Below are positions 6,953-10,062 of a stretch of DNA of 10,062 nt, one piece after another. Below the pieces are notes generated by a model. It searched no databases and was not told where the DNA came from. It saw nothing but the letters and a program-made list of their open reading frames with translations. The DNA lies in the NCBI GenBank assembly GCA_945889565.1, contig CAMDBZ010000037.1, positions 1 through 10,062 on the forward strand, read 5' to 3'. Within the stretch, counting starts at the first letter, position 1, and every line of letters starts with the position of its first letter. This DNA comes from Thermoflexus hugenholtzii JAD2 (GTDB lineage: Bacteria > Chloroflexota > Dehalococcoidia > UBA2979). The translations under genes were made by a program, and so were the position numbers.

Positions 6953-7525
6953 GTGGGCGACGTGTGGTTCGTTACGGGTGGAGCGCGCAGCGGCAAGAGC
7001 CGCTTCGCGGAACAGCTCGCCGCAAGCAGCGGCCGCGACGTGGTATACGTGGCCACGATGGAGCCGTCCGACGACGAGCTCGCGCAGCGCATCGCGCGGC
7101 ACCGCGCGGAGCGACCGGCGGCGTGGCGCACGGTGGAGGCGCCGCGCGAGTTAGCTGCGGCGGTGGCGGCGCAACCGCCGGGGGCGTGCGTGCTCGTGGA
7201 CTGCCTGTCGCTGTGGGTGTCGAACCGGCTGCTCGAGCTCGGCGACCCGCCGCCGAGCGGCGCGCTCGACGCGCTCGACGCGCGCATCGACGGGGAGCTC
7301 GGCGCGCTGCTCACGCACGGGGGGCAGCGCGGCGGGCCGCTGGTGCTGGTGAGCAACGAAGTCGGCGGCGGCGTGGTGCCGGAGCACGCGCTGGGGCGCG
7401 CGTACCGCGACGTGCTGGGGCGCGCGAACCAGCGTGCGGCGGCGGGGGCGGCGCGCGCCTGGCTGCTGGTGGCCGGGCGAGCGCTGGAGCTGCCTGCGCG
7501 CGAGGCCGCGCCGGACCAGCGCTGA
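6953..7525 (+). CDS. cobU: Adenosylcobinamide kinase / adenosylcobinamide-phosphate guanylyltransferase
   Basis: The bifunctional CobU/CobP phosphorylates adenosylcobinamide and then transfers GMP from GTP to give adenosylcobinamide-GDP, the substrate of CobS. The 190-residue product is of normal family length. It has P-loop GGARSGKS (residues 9-16), and the guanylylation site region ARHRAERPAAWRTVEAP with His50, which corresponds by motif to His46 of Salmonella CobU. It also has VDCLSLWVSNRL, VSNEVGGGVVPEHALGRAYRDVLG and the following NQ. The GTG start is 2 bases after the cobQ stop, with GAGGAG about 11 bases upstream. The kinase function lets cells recover cobinamide as well as use newly made intermediates. 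This is the last + strand gene of the operon and is followed by a GC hairpin. Confidence 0.97.
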   Translation: MGDVWFVTGGARSGKSRFAEQLAASSGRDVVYVATMEPSDDELAQRIARHRAERPAAWRTVEAPRELAAAVAAQPPGACVLVDCLSLWVSNRLLELGDPPPSGALDALDARIDGELGALLTHGGQRGGPLVLVSNEVGGGVVPEHALGRAYRDVLGRANQRAAAGAARAWLLVAGRALELPAREAAPDQR

Positions 7526-7535
7526 GGCCACGCGA

Positions 7536-7567
7536 AGCGGCCCCGGCGGGGGGCGCGCGGGGCCGCT
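7536..7567. terminator. GC-rich hairpin between convergent genes, probable terminator
   Basis: AGCGGCCCC (7536-7544) is perfectly complementary to GGGGCCGCT (7559-7567), giving a 9-bp stem with a 14-base G-rich loop. It lies 11 bases after the cobU stop and 32 bases beyond the end of the oppositely oriented protease gene, so it could stop transcription from either side. There is no T-run on either strand, so it is not a classical intrinsic terminator. The position between convergent genes is the main support. Confidence 0.5.
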
Positions 7568-7598
7568 CGAGGGCTGCGGAGGTAGCTCGCGGCCGGGG

Positions 7599-8765
7599 CT
7601 AGCCGGTCCACTCCAGCAGCGTCACGGTAACGTCGATCTGTTTGCCGGCGCGCACGACGGCCAGCTTCACCTGCTCGCCCACCTTGAAGCCATCGATGGT
7701 GCGGGCAAGCTCCTGGATCGTCGACACCTGGGTGCCGTTCACGGCCACCACCACATCGCCGCCGGCGAGCAGCGCGCCGCCGCTGTCGGAGGCGGCGGCG
7801 CGCAGCCCGGCGCGGTCGGCGGCGGTGCCGGGCTGCACCGAGGTGAGGTAGACGCCACGCTGCACCTCGACGCCTGCGTCCTTCGCGTTGATCTCGTTCA
7901 GCGTCTCGCCGGAGACGCCGAGCTGCGGGTGGGTCACGCGGCGGCCGGCGATCATGTCGGGCAGGAAGCGCACCGCGGTGTTCGACGGCACCGCGAAGCC
8001 GACGCCGACCCACACGCGCTGGCCCGTGGGGTTCTCGATGGCCGCGTTCACGCCGATCACCTCGCCGGCGGCGTTGAAGAGCGGGCCGCCGGAGTTGCCG
8101 GGGTTCACCGCGGCGTCCGTCTGCAGCACGCCGCGGATGGCGCGGCCGGTGATGCCACCCTGCGACTCGCGCTCGATGCCGCTGACGATGCCGGACGTGA
8201 CGCTGAACTTCAGCGAGAACGGGTTGCCGATGGCGAACACGGGCTCGCCGGCGCGCACCTCGTCCGAGTTCGCGAGCGTGGCGGGCTGCAGCACGCTCGC
8301 CGGGAGCGACACCGCCACGACCGCGAGGTCGTTGCCGGGGTCCGAGCCGATGACGCGGCCGCGCGCGAGCGTGCCATCGTGGAACTCAATGGTGACCTGG
8401 TCGGCGCCCTCGACCACGTGGTAGTTGGTGAGGATGTGTCCGTCCTTGTCGACGACGATGCCGGTGCCGAGGCCCTGGCCCTGGCGTCCGTTGCGCGCCG
8501 CGGCGACCGTGTTGATGGCGACGACGGAGGGGCGCACCTTGTCCACGACGGCGGGCAGATCGGCGATCGCGGACGGCGCCGCGACCGTGCCCGCGGAGCC
8601 GGCGCCCGTGGCCACAGGTAGTCCGCGCGTGCCGGACTGCGCAGCCAGGCTGAGCGGGGCGTCGTCGCCAGCGGCCAGCGTGGCGAGCGCGCCTCCGGCG
8701 GCCACCGCCACCGCGATCACCGCGACGAGCAGCCCGACTCGCATCCACGTTCGCCCGACGCCCAT
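7599..8765 (-). CDS. Membrane-anchored HtrA/DegP-type serine protease with one PDZ domain
   Basis: The 388-residue product is a trypsin-fold protease likely acting on the outer face of the membrane on damaged or misfolded proteins. An N-terminal hydrophobic segment (about residues 10-31) would act as anchor. A low-complexity Ala/Gly/Ser/Pro linker to about residue 65 follows. The protease domain holds the complete triad: His116 in TNYHVVEG, Asp146 in DPGNDLAVV and Ser225 in NPGNSGGPLFN. A single PDZ domain spans roughly 278-385 (QLGVSGETL, VQPGTAADRAGL, GGDVVVAVNG). The start ATG is supported by GGAGGT 5 bases upstream on this strand. An internal Met8 is the alternative. It lies 91 bases downstream of the S49 peptidase gene on the same strand and may be co-transcribed. 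One PDZ domain plus a membrane anchor resembles DegS or Gram-positive HtrA more than two-PDZ DegP. Confidence 0.95.
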   Translation of the reverse strand: MGVGRTWMRVGLLVAVIAVAVAAGGALATLAAGDDAPLSLAAQSGTRGLPVATGAGSAGTVAAPSAIADLPAVVDKVRPSVVAINTVAAARNGRQGQGLGTGIVVDKDGHILTNYHVVEGADQVTIEFHDGTLARGRVIGSDPGNDLAVVAVSLPASVLQPATLANSDEVRAGEPVFAIGNPFSLKFSVTSGIVSGIERESQGGITGRAIRGVLQTDAAVNPGNSGGPLFNAAGEVIGVNAAIENPTGQRVWVGVGFAVPSNTAVRFLPDMIAGRRVTHPQLGVSGETLNEINAKDAGVEVQRGVYLTSVQPGTAADRAGLRAAASDSGGALLAGGDVVVAVNGTQVSTIQELARTIDGFKVGEQVKLAVVRAGKQIDVTVTLLEWTG

Positions 8766-8856
8766 CCCGCACCTCCAGCGACTTCGTCCGTCATCTATCG
8801 TGCACGCCGGCGGTCAAACGCGCGTACGGGATATGTAAACAAACGTCCGCGATCGA
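8766..8856 (-). other. Intergenic stretch with an AT-rich patch, possible protease promoter
   Basis: The 91 bases between the two protease genes contain GTTTGTTTACATAT on the - strand (8831-8844), strikingly AT-rich for this window, and a TTGACC (8812-8817). The latter resembles a -35 box, but no well-spaced -10 follows: the best candidate, ATAGAT at 8793-8798, gives a spacer of only 13. A separate promoter or operator for the HtrA-type gene is possible but not proven. Confidence 0.25.
8771..8776 (-). promoter_or_regulatory. Ribosome binding site of the HtrA-type protease gene
   Basis: On the - strand this reads GGAGGT, 5 bases before the ATG whose first base is 8765. It is the strongest Shine-Dalgarno match in the window and supports that start over the internal methionine codon seven codons downstream. 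Confidence 0.7.
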
Positions 8857-9738
8857 TCAGCGGCCGGTGGGCGTCGCCGCGTAATACAGGTAGCCGCCGG
8901 GTCCGAGGCCGCTCGCGAGCCCCGCCTCGAGCTCGGCTCCGAGCGCGCCCGCGAGCGCGCCACCGACCGCCATCGAGGCGCGGCCGAGCGCGAGGTCGCG
9001 CAGGCCGCGGCGAGGCCGCACGAGGCGGAGCCGCCGCGGTGCGCCGCTCTGGACCATCGCCCAGTCGATCGCGTCCTCGATGTCGCCCGTGCGATCGGCC
9101 AGGCCGAGCGTGAGCGCCTCTGCGGCGACGTAGATTTCGCCGGTCGCGAGCGCGCGCACGCGCTCCGGCGGGAGCCGCCGCCCGTTGGCGACGCCGGCGA
9201 CGAACAGTTCGTACAGCGAGTCCATCAGCCGCTGCTCCTTGGCGCGCTCCTCCTCGGTGGCCTCGCGGAAGGGGGAGAGCATGTCCTTGAGGCGGCCGGA
9301 CTTCGCGACACGCATCTGCACGCCGATGCGACCGAGGGCGTCCGCGACGAGCGGGCGGTAGGAGATGACGCCGATCGCGCCGACGAGTGCGGACGGCAGC
9401 GTCACGATGTAATGCGCAGCTGCTGCGATCATGTAGCCGCCCGATGCGCCGAGCCCGCCGATGAAGGCGACCACCGGCTTCTCCGCGCGCAGCCGCAGCA
9501 CCGCCTGCGTCATCAGATCCGAGCCGACGGCGCTGCCGCCCGGCGAATCGATGTTGAGCACCACGGCGCGCACCGAGGCGTCCTCGCGCAAGCGCGTGAG
9601 CAACCGCGCGTGTTCCAGCGGCCGGACGCCGCTCCCGATGACGCCCTGCATGTCGACGATGGCGATCGTCGCGGGGCGGATCTTGTCGAGCACCGCCATG
9701 ACGTGGCCTGCCTTCGGCTGTTCGCGACTCGTCGTCAC
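8857..9738 (-). CDS. S49 family serine peptidase (SppA-like, ClpP fold), no N-terminal membrane segment
   Basis: S49 peptidases use a Ser-Lys dyad and are best known for degrading cleaved signal peptides. The 293-residue product (if GTG at 9738 is used) shows LNIDSPGGSAVGSDLM, then Ser99 in GGLGASGGYMIAAAA, GAIGVISYRPL, and KSGRLKDMLSPFRE with Lys151. The 52-residue spacing of Ser99 and Lys151 equals that of the Ser147/Lys199 dyad of Bacillus subtilis SppA. It is a short, single-domain form. Unlike most SppA proteins it has no N-terminal hydrophobic anchor; residues 1-20 are polar. The C-terminal 45 residues are Gly/Ala-rich and weakly hydrophobic. An alternative ATG is at 9699 (Met14), and neither start has a strong Shine-Dalgarno site. 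It may be in one transcription unit with the downstream HtrA-type gene. It could also be a nodulation/stomatin-type S49 protein. Confidence 0.9.
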   Translation of the reverse strand: MTTSREQPKAGHVMAVLDKIRPATIAIVDMQGVIGSGVRPLEHARLLTRLREDASVRAVVLNIDSPGGSAVGSDLMTQAVLRLRAEKPVVAFIGGLGASGGYMIAAAAHYIVTLPSALVGAIGVISYRPLVADALGRIGVQMRVAKSGRLKDMLSPFREATEEERAKEQRLMDSLYELFVAGVANGRRLPPERVRALATGEIYVAAEALTLGLADRTGDIEDAIDWAMVQSGAPRRLRLVRPRRGLRDLALGRASMAVGGALAGALGAELEAGLASGLGPGGYLYYAATPTGR

Positions 9739-9750
9739 GCGTGGGCACCG

Positions 9751-9756
9751 AGTTTA
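9751..9756 (-). promoter_or_regulatory. Candidate -10 element of the S49 peptidase gene
   Basis: On the - strand this reads TAAACT, a good match to TAnnnT -10 boxes, 12 bases before the GTG at 9738. Transcription would start about 6 bases before the start codon, so the leader would be almost absent. This agrees with the lack of a clear Shine-Dalgarno site. No convincing -35 is seen 16-18 bases upstream. Confidence 0.35.
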
Positions 9757-9824
9757 CCGCCCGCGACGCGCGCTGCACTGCCGCGCGCGCTGGTGGGGCG
9801 CTGGCGTTGCCGGGGGTGGGGCGC

Positions 9825-9830
9825 TACCCT
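9825..9830 (+). promoter_or_regulatory. Candidate -10 element of the lipoprotein gene, near-leaderless
   Basis: TACCCT lies 8 bases before the ATG at 9839, so the transcript would begin at or within two or three bases of the start codon. The nearest G-rich stretch (9811-9821) is 17 bases from the ATG, too far to act as a ribosome site. TTGCCG at 9807 would give a spacer of only 12, so no -35 is claimed. Confidence 0.35.
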
Positions 9831-9838
9831 GCGCGCTC

Positions 9839-10062
9839 ATGCGGCGACTCCCCCTGTATGCACTGATGCTCACGCTCGCGCTCAGCCTCGGCTGTGCGCG
9901 AGCGAGCGAGCTCATTCCCGGCACGGGCGCGGACGCGACGCCACGTGCGAGCAGTACGAGCGTGGTGGCCGCGCCGCCCCTGCTCGCGCCGGCGACGCTG
10001 CGCGTCGCGGGCAGCGCGGGCGCGAGCGCGAGCCGCCCCGCGATCCCGGACGGCGAGCTCGC
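9839..10062 (+). CDS. Probable lipoprotein, N-terminal part only (cut by window end)
   Basis: An open frame of 74 codons runs off the window. It begins MRRLPLYALMLTLALSLGC: two arginines, a hydrophobic core and then SLGC, which satisfies the relaxed lipobox rule, so Cys19 would be lipidated and the protein tethered to the outer face of the membrane. After it comes a low-complexity Ala/Ser/Thr/Pro linker, and then the segment TLRVAGSAGASASRP. Many extracytoplasmic binding proteins start this way, but too little is present to name a family. The gene is divergent from the S49 peptidase gene, with 100 bases between starts. A -10-like TACCCT just upstream and no Shine-Dalgarno suggest a near-leaderless message. 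The signal peptide makes the frame credible despite its short visible length. Confidence 0.7.
   Translation, partial: MRRLPLYALMLTLALSLGCARASELIPGTGADATPRASSTSVVAAPPLLAPATLRVAGSAGASASRPAIPDGEL

Noticed and set aside
1..7598. Cobalamin riboswitch controlling the operon
   Set aside because: No untranslated gap in the operon is longer than about 20 bases, so there is no room. If one exists it is upstream of the window.
7434..8621. + strand open frame of 395 codons opposite the HtrA-type gene
   Set aside because: It is low complexity, overlaps the end of cobU in another frame and mirrors the certain protease gene. No motif was recognised.
9807..9830. TTGCCG/TACCCT as a full sigma-70-type promoter
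   Set aside because: The spacer is only 12 bases, so only the -10-like element was kept.

Overview
The window is very GC-rich DNA with no gene-free stretch longer than about 100 bases. Ten genes are complete and two are cut by the window edges. The many long overlapping open frames on both strands are a by-product of the base composition. The taxon is not given by any marker gene. GC content, GTG starts, very tight gene packing, Shine-Dalgarno sites of GGAGG type and the style of the HtrA/SppA proteins suggest a high-GC Gram-positive-like or Chloroflexota-type bacterium (the Dehalococcoidia/Tepidiforma neighbourhood is my guess, by inference only).

Bases 1-7525 (+ strand) form one compact operon for corrinoid uptake and late cobalamin assembly. 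In order it holds: the 3' end of a BtuD/FecE-type ABC ATPase; cobO (corrinoid adenosyltransferase); cobT (DMB phosphoribosyltransferase); a small HNH-nuclease-like gene; cobS (cobalamin synthase); cbiB (adenosylcobinamide-phosphate synthase); a cobD/cobC-type PLP enzyme (threonine-phosphate decarboxylase); cobQ (cobyric acid synthase); and cobU (adenosylcobinamide kinase/guanylyltransferase). Neighbouring genes overlap by 1-26 bases or are separated by at most 19, so translation is probably coupled throughout. Together the enzymes adenosylate a corrinoid, amidate the ring to cobyric acid, attach aminopropanol phosphate, activate with GTP, activate the lower ligand and join the two halves. No corrin-ring-building gene is seen here, so the window shows the late/salvage half of the pathway next to a transporter.

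Bases 7526-7598 are a short convergent intergenic region with a strong GC hairpin that probably separates the operon from the - strand genes. Bases 7599-9738 (- strand) carry an S49 peptidase (SppA-like) followed by a membrane-anchored HtrA-type serine protease with one PDZ domain, a likely envelope quality-control pair. Bases 9739-9838 are a divergent promoter region. From 9839 a + strand gene for a probable lipoprotein begins and runs off the window.

Most of the window is well-known biology. The least expected element is the HNH-like gene embedded between cobT and cobS. No CRISPR array, tRNA, rRNA, insertion sequence or cobalamin riboswitch was recognised.
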